Of a stretch of 64,000 nt of DNA, positions 45,919-56,719 are shown piece after piece. Made by a program: the position numbers and the translations under genes. A model generated the notes under the pieces. It had not been told where the DNA came from, ran no database searches, and saw only the letters and a list, made by a program, of their open reading frames with translations. How positions within the stretch are numbered: the stretch's first letter is position 1; every line of letters begins with the position of its first letter. Origin of the DNA: Stemphylium vesicarium (taxonomy: Eukaryota > Ascomycota > Dothideomycetes > Pleosporales > Pleosporaceae); contig QXCR01000105.1 in the NCBI GenBank assembly GCA_004380135.1, forward strand, positions 52,941-116,940. Direction: 5' to 3'.

Positions 45919-48672
45919 ATGGACCATTCAACCCTAGTCTTCGCCTCCGTCTTCCCCGTCCTCTCCTTCTCGCATAGCACACCCACACCCGTCGCCACAC
46001 CCGACCTTGGATCTACGGCGCCTGGTAACTCGTTTGGGAGCCCTTATGCCTTGCGCAACACCGACGCAAGAGGCCAAGGCCAAGGACAACACCGAGCAGT
46101 CAGGCGCAACATCGCATGGAGCTGCGCGACAAGGTTTCTGAGTCTACCGAAAGACATTTCTATCTCTCCGAGGATACAAAGGAATAGAGAGGTCGGGGAG
46201 GCTTTGAACTACCTGCTGGTCGGAGATGGCAAGAGCGACGATGGCAACGAAGAAAGCCTGGTGGACTGGTACACGAACGAGTGCCGGCTACACTTTGCGA
46301 ATCACGTACGACCAAGGTTGGAGGAGCTTTGGAGAGACGAAGTAGAGCTGCGACAGGCCTGGGACATACTCGACGAAACGCAGCGTCTCCTTGAACAAGT
46401 GCAAGACGTATACCTCCAGTTCTTCAGCGAGCATTTGCTGCCCATCATCCAGCAAAACGCGAGCAGTACGACACTTAGGCCAAGTAGACCTACACAGGTA
46501 GTCAATTCCGATGCGGCAACTGCGGTGGATTGGAAGTTTCGCAGGGACATACAGGCTGTATTTGCGTATTGCCTCCCATTGCAACGCTACTCGAAGACGT
46601 TGAGCTATGTCTTGTACGATGCGGGATGTAGATTGTTCCGCATTTACAACCGACATGACGGCATGCAGACTCTTAGTTCGCCCCATGACTCACAAGAATT
46701 CAGAAAACGGATGACTGTTCTCCTACAAGGGTTGGAGCGTGTCGGACTTGGTGGTGACAGTGCACAAAAGGCCTTTGCTCATGCCATGACGAAGCTACTT
46801 GATTCTTTCATCACGAGCCACTACTTGAAGGTAGATTGGTATTCGAAGAAGACTGTCGTGCCACAATTGAGGCTATGGATACAGGACGGCTTTTGTCCGC
46901 TGGTCGAGCTGGTACTGGAGTGCTTGAGGTGCGACCACAGCAACATTTTACCATCCGAAGTATCCTCGTGGCAGGAAATGGCATTAGCGCGACTGGGCAG
47001 AGCACGAGTTGACAATCTGTTTGACTTTGTCATCCATTGGGACAAGAGCTTGGGCGCCATCCTTGACATCAAAGAGTACCTCAAGGTCACGAACGCGAAA
47101 CAACACCTCACGTCCAACTTTTCGCAACAGATATCGAGGCGTCTGCTACATCCTGGGGCCACGACTACATACATCCTGAACGTGTACATATCCATCATTC
47201 GCTCTTTCCACGAGTTAGAACCCAAAGGTGTACTACTCGAGCGAGTTGCGAGACCCATTCGACGGTACCTCAAGGAGCGAGAGAACACTGCCCGGATCAT
47301 CATACTGAGTCTCCTCACTGATCTCAGTGACGAGGCGGGCAGCAAGTTCTCATCCAACAGCGAACTCTCATACGAAATTGCCAGCGAAATGGCCAAGCCT
47401 TTTGCCAACTACGGGCAGGATGCCGACGAGGAGCTGAATTGGAACGACATGAACTGGCAGCCGCTACCGCAAGATGCATCACCCGACTACAAGAAGTCCA
47501 AGGTCGAAGACGTTATCTGGTTCCTTCTGACTCTGTGGGAGCGGGAAGACTTCATCAACGAGCTGAAGAACATCTATGGAGACCACTTACTCAGGTGTCA
47601 AGATCCGGAATACGAGAAGGAGATTCGACTATTGGAGCTCATCAAAGTGCGACTGGGAGACGACAAGCTACAGGCTTGCGAAGTTATGCTTCGTGATGTT
47701 CTGGAATCAAGACGTATCAACGGCACCATTCGCACAACTACTAGCGTACCGATTGGGAACTCGCTTGTTACACCAGATCATCGCAGCAGAGAACCGCAGA
47801 CACCGGACGGCCGACACCCACGGACACCGCAGCCTCGCCGTCCCGCGAGATCGAAGCAGAACGCCACCCCCTCCGGCCCAGCCACTGCATCATCCACAGG
47901 CCCAACACTCAATGCACAGATTCTATCATCATTCTTCTGGCCGCAACTACGCGACGACACATTCCGCGTACCTGCACAGATTGATGCGCTACAAAAAAAA
48001 TACGAATCGCGCTTTGAACGTATCAAAGGCATGCGCAAGCTGCGCTGGATGAACGGTCTAGGCACCAGCTCCATCACCCTCACTTTCGACGACCGAACCG
48101 AAGAATTCGACCAGCTCACCCCCTGGCAAGTCAGCGTAATCTACGCCTTCCAACCGCAACCCAACGAAGAGTCCACCACGACCACCAAAGGCGGCGAGGG
48201 CCTAACCCGCAGCGTCACGCAACTCGAAGAAATGCTCGAAATGGACGAATCCCTCATCAACCAAGCCCTCAGCTTCTGGGTCGGAAAGTCCGTCCTCCGC
48301 TTCCACGCCCCGTCCACCTACTCCATCATCGAGTCCCTTCCCAAAGCTTCCTCAAAAACCGGCGAGAATGACGCTGACGCTGCGGCTGCGGCCGAGGAAC
48401 TCGCGTCCATTCAGGCGAACGCGACGAACAATACGATTAAATCGCAGAGTGAGATGCTCGAGGAGAAGAAGGATGTGTACACGGCTTTTATACTGGGTAT
48501 GTTGACGAATCAGGGAAATATGAATGCGGGTCGTATTGCTATGATGATGCGTATGATGGTGCAGGGTGGGTTTCCGTTTGGTGTAGAGGAGGTTGGCGGG
48601 TTGCTGGAGGAGTTAGAGGCGGGTGGGAAGGTGATTAGGATGGGGGGTGATGTTTGGGGCGTGAGGAAGTGA
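45919..48672 (+). CDS. APC2: Anaphase-promoting complex subunit 2 (cullin-like)
   Basis: An intronless frame of 917 residues. The N-terminal helical region carries cullin-repeat-like blocks (LFDFVIHWDKSLGAILDIKE; ILNVYISIIRSFHELEPKG). The cullin homology region includes ILSSFFWPQLRDDTFRVPAQ, ITLTFDDRTEEFDQLTPWQVSVIY and a TPWQ-type motif, and the C terminus forms a winged helix (GMLTNQGNMNAGRIAMMMRM; GFPFGVEEVGGLLEELEAGG; VWGVRK). Apc2 holds the RING subunit Apc11 and is the catalytic scaffold of the APC/C, which targets securin and B-type cyclins. Fungal Apc2 sizes are similar. A Pro/Thr/Arg-rich insert of about 60 residues sits before FFWPQL and may be a linker. Confidence 0.92.
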   Translation: MDHSTLVFASVFPVLSFSHSTPTPVATPDLGSTAPGNSFGSPYALRNTDARGQGQGQHRAVRRNIAWSCATRFLSLPKDISISPRIQRNREVGEALNYLLVGDGKSDDGNEESLVDWYTNECRLHFANHVRPRLEELWRDEVELRQAWDILDETQRLLEQVQDVYLQFFSEHLLPIIQQNASSTTLRPSRPTQVVNSDAATAVDWKFRRDIQAVFAYCLPLQRYSKTLSYVLYDAGCRLFRIYNRHDGMQTLSSPHDSQEFRKRMTVLLQGLERVGLGGDSAQKAFAHAMTKLLDSFITSHYLKVDWYSKKTVVPQLRLWIQDGFCPLVELVLECLRCDHSNILPSEVSSWQEMALARLGRARVDNLFDFVIHWDKSLGAILDIKEYLKVTNAKQHLTSNFSQQISRRLLHPGATTTYILNVYISIIRSFHELEPKGVLLERVARPIRRYLKERENTARIIILSLLTDLSDEAGSKFSSNSELSYEIASEMAKPFANYGQDADEELNWNDMNWQPLPQDASPDYKKSKVEDVIWFLLTLWEREDFINELKNIYGDHLLRCQDPEYEKEIRLLELIKVRLGDDKLQACEVMLRDVLESRRINGTIRTTTSVPIGNSLVTPDHRSREPQTPDGRHPRTPQPRRPARSKQNATPSGPATASSTGPTLNAQILSSFFWPQLRDDTFRVPAQIDALQKKYESRFERIKGMRKLRWMNGLGTSSITLTFDDRTEEFDQLTPWQVSVIYAFQPQPNEESTTTTKGGEGLTRSVTQLEEMLEMDESLINQALSFWVGKSVLRFHAPSTYSIIESLPKASSKTGENDADAAAAAEELASIQANATNNTIKSQSEMLEEKKDVYTAFILGMLTNQGNMNAGRIAMMMRMMVQGGFPFGVEEVGGLLEELEAGGKVIRMGGDVWGVRK

Positions 48673-49532
48673 GGGTATTGCTGTAAAGAGTCTTGGTATG
48701 CTGTATGGGGTTATGGGCTAGACGTATAGCATACATCGAGGCTCGAAAGGAGAAGAAGAAACTAAGCACTCAACCCCTTTCCTCGCCTGCCTTGTAGAGT
48801 CGCCTCCCTACTACACGATTTCTTCTTAACCATCACCTCTCCTTCCTCACCCGCCCATCCCGTACCGCACACATGCCCACGCCACCGCTTTGTACCATCC
48901 TCCCACACAACTCCACGGTTTTACAAGATCTCAGCTCTCGTCTTGGTCCTACGATGCACTCATCTCGGTGCGAGTGTAGCGCTGTACCACAGTAATCCAA
49001 ACACGAATGTGAAACCAGTGTAGTAGCACTAGATCGATCGATCGACGGGCATGAGTGTGTCGTGGAGGTGAGACTGTGGTGTGTTACGCTGCTGTTTGTA
49101 GATCGGAGACGTGATGGTGGTGTGAGATCGTACGTGATCGTACGAGATCTGAGGGTAGGGTGCAAGCGGCGAGGTGTTGCGAGGGTGGTTGTGGGTGGTG
49201 TGATGGTGGTGTTGGATGTGGAGTGGTTTAGTTGCTAATCGGGGGGGAGTTGGGCGCGTGGCATGCAATCGGAAAGGTGTTTATCACTACGCGCTATGGG
49301 GTGCTCTAGCGAGGGAAACGAAACCCTTCTTGTGCAGAAGGAAAGGGGAAGAGAGTGAGATGGGATGTGGAGTATATGATTCTAGAGTACTTGATTAAGA
49401 TTTGGAGACAGAAGCGCAATGTTGAAAACTACTACGAGTCATTACGTAGTCATGAATCGGCTTGCGAACTTGTGCATATCGCAGCTATCTCGTTGTATAT
49501 CACGGATACACTTTTCATCCCATCCCACCTCC
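48673..49532. other. Convergent 3' intergenic region
   Basis: Between the APC2 (+) and NTF2-like (-) stops. Frames up to 110 codons are present but are low complexity and unsupported. Confidence 0.5.
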
Positions 49533-50000
49533 CTAGGCACTCTCACCCGCCATCTTTACAAGACCATCCTTGTCGCAAAACTCCACCACCTTCTCTACCT
49601 TCGTCCCGTCCTCTGTAAAATACATGAACCAAGCCTGCTCGTAAGACCACGCTTCCTTCCCGCTCCGCGGATGCACCTCTGCAACCGACGTGAAAGCCGC
49701 GCGCCGGGCCTTGGTATCGATGACCAGGTTCGCAATGACGTTGTTTTTGAACGTCAACACCTTGATGTCTTTGGCATATGTCTCCTGGAATTCCGCGGGT
49801 GTGAAGGCATAGTCGACTGGGAGGCCGAATGCTTGCAGTAGGGATGCCGGAATCATGTATCGCGGGCAGTCTGCGGTCACGTCGCGGTTGATGAGGGAGG
49901 CGTCGTTCTGGGCCCCGCCTTCTTCGAGGGCGGAGAGGAAGGCATGTGTTGTGGTTTCGATGCGCTGTCTGAGAGTTGTTGGGACGGATGGGGAAGCCAT
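49533..50000 (-). CDS. Small protein with NTF2/SnoaL-like fold
   Basis: An intronless 155-residue protein. The layout is the one expected for NTF2-like folds: N-terminal helices (RQRIETTTHAFLSALEEG), a short conserved-looking stretch (DCPRYMIPASLLQAFGLP), then beta-rich segments (DIKVLTFKNNVIANLVIDTK; AAFTSVAEVHPRSG; WFMYFTEDGTKVEKVVEFCD). Small fungal proteins of this kind include polyketide and terpenoid isomerases or cyclases as well as uncharacterised stress proteins. No catalytic His/Asp pair can be assigned. No signal peptide is present. It lies next to a bZIP gene and a four-TM gene. That it is a gene is likely; the fold is a shape-based judgement. Confidence 0.7.
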   Translation of the reverse strand: MASPSVPTTLRQRIETTTHAFLSALEEGGAQNDASLINRDVTADCPRYMIPASLLQAFGLPVDYAFTPAEFQETYAKDIKVLTFKNNVIANLVIDTKARRAAFTSVAEVHPRSGKEAWSYEQAWFMYFTEDGTKVEKVVEFCDKDGLVKMAGESA

Positions 50001-50398
50001 GATGAGGAGGTTGGTATTGGTAGATTTGTAGATAGGAGTTGGCGATGGTATGGTGGTTGCTCATAGCGAAGGTTCCATTACCTTTTTAACTTCTACACTC
50101 TTCTACGGTCTATTGGGCTGCCATAAACTGTTCCCATGACGAATTACGACTAGCTGCGAAGATAGTCGGTGCGTTAGAGACCTGGTAAGGAGAAGACCCG
50201 ATCTAGAAGTTATGTCAGTAGGCAGCTAGCCCTACCCGCATGTTTCCGCCTAACGTTATGCTTAGTTCAAAACGGGAAAGATACCTTTGTAAACGGTAAA
50301 TTGCCACTTTTGATCACCATAGATCTCCCAATTGGCTCGAATCTTCACCAATGATACCGCCAATCAAGGGTACAATGAGTTCACTACCCGTTATCTCC
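50001..50398. other. Intergenic region
   Basis: Promoter of the NTF2-like gene and the 3' end of the bZIP gene. No gene seen. Confidence 0.5.
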
Positions 50399-51410
50399 TT
50401 AAGTCGTGGGCATTTGTAATTTGGGGGCGCCTCTTTTGGATCTTAGACGGTTTGAGTTAGAGACTATGTCGGAGTCCAATATCCACCACCAGTCTTTAAA
50501 AACGGCCTGCCCGACTTCCCAGCTCTTCACGTCATTGCCATATTCGTCCACGTCTAGTGCAATGCGGAATCCCTCTGACTCGTCATCGACACTGTGTAGC
50601 AGCCGCATGATAGCCGCGGAGCCTCTTGCAATCGGCGGTCTAAGCTGATCAGGCTGACTGAAAAGGCAAATAAGTTTCGTCCTGACTGATGGCCAAGGAA
50701 TAACATCTAATAAGGGATAGTGTGGTAATAGAACTTGGGCTTCTGTCGGACGTAAGTTTTCCGGCAAGTCTTCCAAGGGTACTGGGATTCGTGATACGTC
50801 GAGAACTCGGCTCATGGTAAGATCCAGTAGCTCGTCTACAAGTCCAAGCATTTGTGCAAACCGAAACGAAGCCCCCATAGTCGTAAGGGTTGGAATTTCA
50901 ATTGCATGCTCGGATGGGAATGTGAATTGAGAAACCTCGAGTTCTTGGAGTTCTGATGATAGTTGGTACTCCGATGTTGACGCGATATTCATGGTATCAA
51001 CTCCGATCTGATTCCCTAACCGTGATGACAAGACTTCTGGTGTGTTATACACCATCTCATACGGCACAGGATACACGCACTGTGTATCTGTTGCTACGGT
51101 GTCGGCTCCCTCAAACGAATTGAAGGGTGGAGTGATGGGTATGCTAGGGGTTTCTAGCCCTGGAAGCGGAAACTGCATTGGGTACTGGGGCTGTGTCTCT
51201 CCGTCAAAAGAACTTATTGTATTAGTCCCGCTGGCATGGACTCTTGCCTCCAGAGACTGTAAACGATCTCGTTTGCGCTGACCTGTACATAGTAAGCCCG
51301 AGGTAGTGAGTAACAGGCACGGGCGTTCTACGGTATCTCCGCTGGGCGAGCACGTTAAGGAGTCGCGACCGTTCCGGACCATGAGGAACATGGGTCTGCC
51401 GGGATGACAT
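50399..51410 (-). CDS. bZIP regulator with DUF3425-like C-terminal domain
   Basis: Exons 51410-51332 and 51282-50399 encode 320 residues. The join rebuilds the basic region: RSRLLNVLAQRRYR, then QRKRDRLQSLEARV, the NxxAQxxYR pattern of fungal Yap/AP-1-like bZIPs. The expected leucine zipper is very short; only the LQSLEARV heptad is visible before Ser/Thr-rich sequence. The C-terminal half (FRFAQMLGLVDELLDLTMSR; LLPHYPLLDVIPWPSVRTKL; EVGQAVFKDWWWILDSDI) is the Trp-rich DUF3425 domain found behind such bZIPs. The donor is GTAGAA, weaker than its neighbours. It is a nuclear regulator whose targets are unknown, and divergent from the four-TM gene 360 bases away. Confidence 0.85.
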
Positions 51411-51769
51411 TATGCTTCTCGCTATGCGAGAAGCTCAGGAAGAGTATCCAGATGAGAGTTTGACGATGATAGCGTAGTAGAATGGCAGGTAGCTGGAGTT
51501 CGCACTCCGGCCTTGCCCGGGCGCGCTTGACAAACGCGCCTTTCTCCTTTCGGTTAAGCATAACGTTATGGTTGCGCAACTGCAACGCCTTGGCTACAGT
51601 CAACAACACAACATAACGTATATTCCCAAAGTGCTCTAGGCGCAGTGAAGCATGATATTTAATATCAAGACAGTTAGTTCAAATCTCAATCCTTCCCACA
51701 AATCAACCCCACCTACTTTGGAACCCCTACCTAAAATATCGTTCACACCAGTGCATCATCAGCAAAAAC
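51411..51769. promoter_or_regulatory. Shared divergent promoter of the bZIP and four-TM genes
   Basis: The only sequence between two outward-facing starts; no other gene fits in it. Co-regulation is inferred from the layout. Confidence 0.5.
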
Positions 51770-52258
51770 ATGTCGTCTACCGCAACTAAACTCCAAGAAG
51801 TCGATCCTTCTGCCCCGGGAAACATCATCCGCGCTGCTCTCGCCTTCGAATCATTTCTCACCATCGGCAGTGGTGTCTATTGCATATCTTTTCCACGCCG
51901 CTATCTCCTCCAAACGATGGGGGCCGCTGCTGCTCAAGCCACAACGACAGCAATACAATCTACTCAGCAGTATGGCGCCATGAGCGTTTTGATTGGTGCT
52001 GGGGTTGCCTTCTTCATACCCAACACTAAAAACGTCATCGAGTCTCGTCAGACCCTGTACATCGCTTTACTTGGCTGGGAAGTTTTATTTGTTCCACTGC
52101 TAGCATGGCAAGCGTTCGAGATGGAAGGGGGCATGTCAAACAGCTCGTTGCTAGCTTTAGCTGGGCAGTTTGTACCGGTTATCTTATGGAGGGCTTTCAC
52201 ACTTTCTTGGAAGCCCCAGTGGTTCGGACGGTGCCGGGAGGAGAGGAAGGTGAAATAG
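51770..52258 (+). CDS. Small four-TM membrane protein of unknown function
   Basis: An intronless 162-residue protein. Hydrophobic stretches lie at about 21-42 (AALAFESFLTIGSGVYCISF), 70-84 (MSVLIGAGVAFFIP), 96-113 (LYIALLGWEVLFVPLLAW) and 126-144 (LLALAGQFVPVILWRAF), so four membrane helices are likely, with a Lys/Arg-rich cytosolic C terminus (RCREERKVK). Not recognised. The size and topology resemble small fungal membrane families such as DUF1772 anthrone oxygenases or DoxX-like proteins, but the signature residues of these families are not seen. It shares a promoter with the adjacent bZIP gene. Confidence 0.7.
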   Translation: MSSTATKLQEVDPSAPGNIIRAALAFESFLTIGSGVYCISFPRRYLLQTMGAAAAQATTTAIQSTQQYGAMSVLIGAGVAFFIPNTKNVIESRQTLYIALLGWEVLFVPLLAWQAFEMEGGMSNSSLLALAGQFVPVILWRAFTLSWKPQWFGRCREERKVK

Positions 52259-52555
52259 GATAGCGAACGTTCTCGGATTTTGCCAGTTACCTGGCTACCA
52301 TTATGAGTAAACTAAGCGATGGGCTGTCGTAATTCAGGTCCTGCGCGGATAATTCAATGCTGACTACAAAGGCTGCTGAGGAGGCATGAGAAGTATCAAT
52401 CAGAAAACTAGAGTTATTTAGTATGACCTTGAATCGAAATGTGCAAAACTTCCGAAAGCTACAACATAACAATCCGAATCTTCTATGAATAAGGTGAAGA
52501 ACAAGGTATTATGTTCAATTTCCTTCAATAATAAGACGTAAGTGCCCAGCTAGGG

Positions 52556-54825
52556 CTATAGAATTCGAAACCGCCTGATCTCAGTAGAGTCAGGGCCAAA
52601 ATCTCCTCTCGAGTAGAACTTAGCAATTCCAACCCTCTCGAAATCTGTACCTCCACTCAGCGGCCTTAACAGGAGGGACCATGTGCCCATTCTTTCTGTA
52701 CCTAAATACAAACAAAAAATCTCTGTGCCATCATTAATTTCGTCCTCTACAGAAGGATCTATCCAAGTGATATTCTGCGTAGATGCTGTAATAGTAATAC
52801 GATAGTACTCGTCGTATCCAAGTCTGTGGCAGACATAAACTCTCTCATAGCTCGCTGCAGCGGTTACTTCAAGTTGACCTGAAAGTATCTCGCCAAACAC
52901 GTTATCATCGAGATAGTTGCAGAACGTGCTTGAATGATGGATGCGCAAACGATTGTCTTTAACGAATTCTTGTTTGTGAATCCAGTATCTCGTTGCTGAT
53001 TGATGGTTTGAGAGTGAGTATTGAGACAGGCAGGACCGAGTAGGGGCTCTCGACGATGATTCTATCTTTCCATGGCGGCTAGGAAACGTATCGCACCACA
53101 GCAAAGCTCTTGCTAAATCTCCAGTCCATATTCCAGCAAGATAGTGGCTTTCTAGCTTTCTGGAAAATTGTGTAGCTATGCCAGCAAGTGCATGTGGCCG
53201 ATCGTGAGGCAAAGTGAGGCAAAGTGAAGTGTATATTCTCATGATTTCAAGCCACAAGTCGAACATATCTTGTTCGGATGCTCTGTCTTGAAAAACTGCT
53301 GCAAACCTCCCTTTCACAGTTTCTCTAGTATTCTCGGTGTGGGATCCAGCGCACTCACATGCCCTACAAGAGTTACACTCCCAAATCATCTCCGAAGCAC
53401 CGAAATGAAGAGTTCTTGTGGCAAGCATGCGTTCCTGAAATACCCACGCTCTGTCCAGCAGTGGAGCCATTTCCCGTCTCTGGTACACAACATCTCCAGA
53501 AATGTATCCATGTCCGGCGGGGTGTGCCACTCGAACGAAACAGCCGGTCTCTGGGCACCTCGCGCTGCCGGTGATCTCAATGGACCTTTCGGGCCAATTC
53601 CTTCGATGTTGTTCTGGACGATTCTGACTCTCTCCAATACACTGTCGGTGGAAAAAGCATGCCTCGGAGCTTGACGAGGAAAATGTGGTAGTGATGTTCA
53701 AAATCGAATTCGAATAGACATCTGCCAATTTTGCTGACTCTGTTTTCCAATCGGCGTCATCGTCCTGAACGATACACAATGTGTCTATCCATATCCATTG
53801 ACAGTTGATACGTTTTGTGAGAGCCATTGTGTCTCTAAATATCTGGGGTAGTTCTGTCCAAAGTATACCTCGGCACCGCTGTTGAAAGTTGGCTATGGTC
53901 GTCTTTATCAAATTGGTATTGGTGCCCCAGCAGTGACTAAGCGTTGTGTATTTCGAATAGGGCAAGCCGTCGGTCTCGACTAGTCGAGGGGTGTCTTCGG
54001 CGAGATACACAAAACGCTTTGGCAGGCTAGGTAGAGGCGAAACACAATATTGATGCAGGGTATCGCATTCGCATAGCCAATACTTGATCATCCTGGTACA
54101 TTAATCCAGGCTCAGATAAGACTGGACCATTGGTGCGCAAGCAAAGGCTGGATGGGCAGGGAAGCGATCTAAGAAACGGTTCAGCATGGGTATACTAAAT
54201 CTATACGTTCGTAGCCTACCAAGCTCTTTAAAGAACTCTAAACGGGTTCTAAATTCATGAAGACCTCCCTCGTCGTGTTCCGACCGAGCCAATACTAGAG
54301 GCTTCCCTAGACGCAGACCTATATCAACGAAGTATGAATCTATTTCATTTTCTTGTTCATTTTGACTTTCATCATCCGGTTGACTTTCGTTGTTCGATAG
54401 ACTCCTCTGATCGGCTTGGACTTCCTGTTTGAGTTCATTTCCATGTCCACTATCATCAGGATCCTCGTTCCATACTGGACTCTCGATCTGCATGTCGTCT
54501 TCATGGATATCTTTGTAGAAGGAGTTGATACCCTGATGGAGAATGGAGCATAGCCTACATGTCTGGGCTGATTCTTTGATAGTCACATGATTTCGCATAC
54601 CGGACTTGTAATCTCCAAACTTGACAGAGAAATTGGTGTAATCCAGATCAAGACAAGTCAAACAAGCTTTTCTTGGGCTGTATTTGCCATGGGTAGCAGA
54701 GGGGTCGCTTGCACTGGGTGTACATTCATCTATCAATGTATAAGCACAATTTGATCAATGTAACGCAATACTGGCCAAATCTTACTTCGTGTCTCATCCT
54801 GTGACATGACGAGACTAGTCACCAT
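52556..54825 (-). pseudogene. HET-domain protein interrupted by an in-frame TAA
   Basis: Exons 54825-54786 and 54729-52556 join into 737 codon positions. The small first exon MVTSLVMSQDETR runs into NECTPSASDPSATHG through a GTAAGA/ATAG intron. Codon 223 (54103-54101) is TAA, between SYLSLD and CTRMIKYWLCECDT; no splice choice seen removes it in frame. Downstream the HET domain is intact: YTTLSHCWG, QWIWIDTLCIVQDDDADW, and DRAWVFQERMLATRTLHFG, and the remainder is open to the end. HET proteins cause incompatibility-type cell death. An ATG for the downstream part (54091) would still allow a shorter HET-domain product, so partial function is possible. CAA to TAA would be the simplest origin. 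Confidence 0.75.
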
Positions 54826-55000
54826 GGCGCACCGTAACTTTAATTCGCATGTCCTAGATTGCTCAGTGTAGTAGCTTATGAAAGATCATCTGAACGAACG
54901 ACAGAAGAAAGTGGTTTCTGTGTAAACAAAGGGTGCTATTAAGGTGATGATCTGATCACTTGATAGTTTGGAGTAACAAAGGATAGAGGGTGCAAGAAGC

Positions 55001-55020
55001 GGGGGGGGGGGGGGGGGGGG
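55001..55020 (+). repeat. Homopolymer of 20 G
   Basis: Twenty consecutive G bases; sequencing length error is likely at such a tract. Confidence 0.9.
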
Positions 55021-55416
55021 TACGTGGCACCATTAAATGCATTGCGGTGGCAAGCACTGGTAACCTGGGCTATGAGCGGTGTATAAAAACACCCAATCTG
55101 GCACGAGAAGGCTGAGTTGAAGCACCACATGTCAGGCGAGGCTCCAGTGAAAGGTCGGCTGACTGGTGGCCAAGGCCACGTTTTGGATGGCAGATGAATG
55201 GATCGCTATAGCTCATTGATGATGGCGACTCTTGCTGGGCTACTATGTATGAAGAAAGTTGCCGTTTTTCACGCTTTATTAATTGGGCTCATTCATTCAG
55301 TTCTGGGCTTTGTGGTTGGGTACTGCGTAAAGGGGGATTGTGTTAGCTTATGCAGGTGAGGGTGCAATGTTGATGGGGATCTTACCCCACCTCGTGCCTG
55401 CTGCGTGGAAGCCGCC

Positions 55417-55440
55417 CCAGAACCAGAACCAGAACCAGAA
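55417..55440 (+). repeat. CCAGAA tandem repeat, four copies
   Basis: Four perfect CCAGAA units. Confidence 0.85.
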
Positions 55441-56502
55441 AGAATCACCCTTGGCTCATGCATTACTACTCTGCCTCAATACCTTTGAACACTTGTTCCA
55501 TTTTCATCATAGAAAGCAATTCCAAGTGATTCGTAGAAGGAAAAGCCATAAAATTCAGGCCAGGCTTATATCACTGGCATCAGAACATTGGAAGACGCAG
55601 AGGACCCACTGGCCAACAACCACCTCTAGGATGTATTCATGCATTTGATGATTTTGATACCTCTTGAAATACCGCAGAAGTATTGAATTTGCGTCCGGGT
55701 TCGGTTAGTCGAGGGCGCACACTGCTGCCTCAGGGTCCTTGCTGTTGCTAGCAAAAGCTTTCAGAATGTCCAAGACTACCAATTACAGCAAGTGGAAGAA
55801 AGCTCAGGGTTCAAAGTTGACCGAGAAACAAAGGCAGCCCGATGATGAATCAAGCAATCTTCTTAGTAGTACGTCTCACTTGAACAATACAATACCTTCT
55901 CGACATTAGCGAAGTAGTCTTTCCCCAGTAGTGAGCCATTCCAGGTGGCCTGTGGCGATTGCGAAAAAGAGTAGGTGCGCTCTTTACGCATGCTACAACC
56001 TCTGCCCGCCTAGTCTTGTAGTACACCAAACGTACCTACTCCTGCATGACCCCAAATATCGTACGATCCGTCCCCGCCCACAACTCGACCAAACCAAAAA
56101 GCAAGTAATCTCACGCCATCCACCACTCCACTTTACCGCCACAAACGTCTCGGGACCAAGCTAGCCGCGCATACGGAATACCGGGAACAACAACAACAAA
56201 AAAAGATACAGCGACAGGGTAAGTATTCTTGATGCATTAGCTCTGTACACACGGAATGCCCAATAAGCGCGAAGAAGAAAGACAACTCGCATGATGAAGG
56301 ATCGAAGACGATGTAGGCAGAAGATAACAAGGGAGACAGATCGAGAAGCCCTTGCATAATCTATGCACGTCGCGTCACATTCCGTATCCGTGCTGGCCGG
56401 TGAGTAGGGATGGGGAAGCAAGCGGAAGAAAGCAAAATCCTACGGACAGAACCTGTCTATTGGGAAGCGACGATGCAGCAAGGAAGGAAAGAAGGAAGGA
56501 AT

Positions 56503-56529
56503 GAGGAGGAGGAGGAGGAGGAGGAGGAG
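56503..56529 (+). repeat. GAG trinucleotide repeat, nine copies
   Basis: Nine GAG units, within a purine-rich tract near the 3' end of TFC4. Confidence 0.85.
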
Positions 56530-56719
56530 GCAAAAAATTTAGTTCGAAAATATGCATTAACGAGATTGAGGAATGTGGTATACACCACACACATTTTTAC
56601 ACAGCCACTCATACCTAGGAATGCTATTGCATTCTTTTTTCTTTGCCGACTTCACCGCACCCCTTTTCTTCCCTTTGCCAGTCGCAAAATGACTGTGCAA
56701 GCTAAATTATAATTTTTCC

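Larger units (their letters stand above)
54826..56719. other. Gene-poor spacer with simple repeats
   Basis: No supportable gene. It holds a poly-G tract, a CCAGAA repeat and a GAG repeat (listed separately). A 47-codon frame at 55766-55909 is too weak to call. Confidence 0.45.

Noticed and set aside
49543..50064. 173-codon frame overlapping the NTF2-like gene in another phase
   Set aside because: Arg/His-rich translation typical of an out-of-frame shadow.
54101..54137. A mini-intron that would remove the TAA of the second HET gene
   Set aside because: The only candidate donor and acceptor are 35 bases apart and splicing would shift the frame.
55766..55909. 47-codon frame starting MSKTTNYSKWKK
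   Set aside because: Too short; no promoter or splice evidence. It might be a small gene but cannot be supported.
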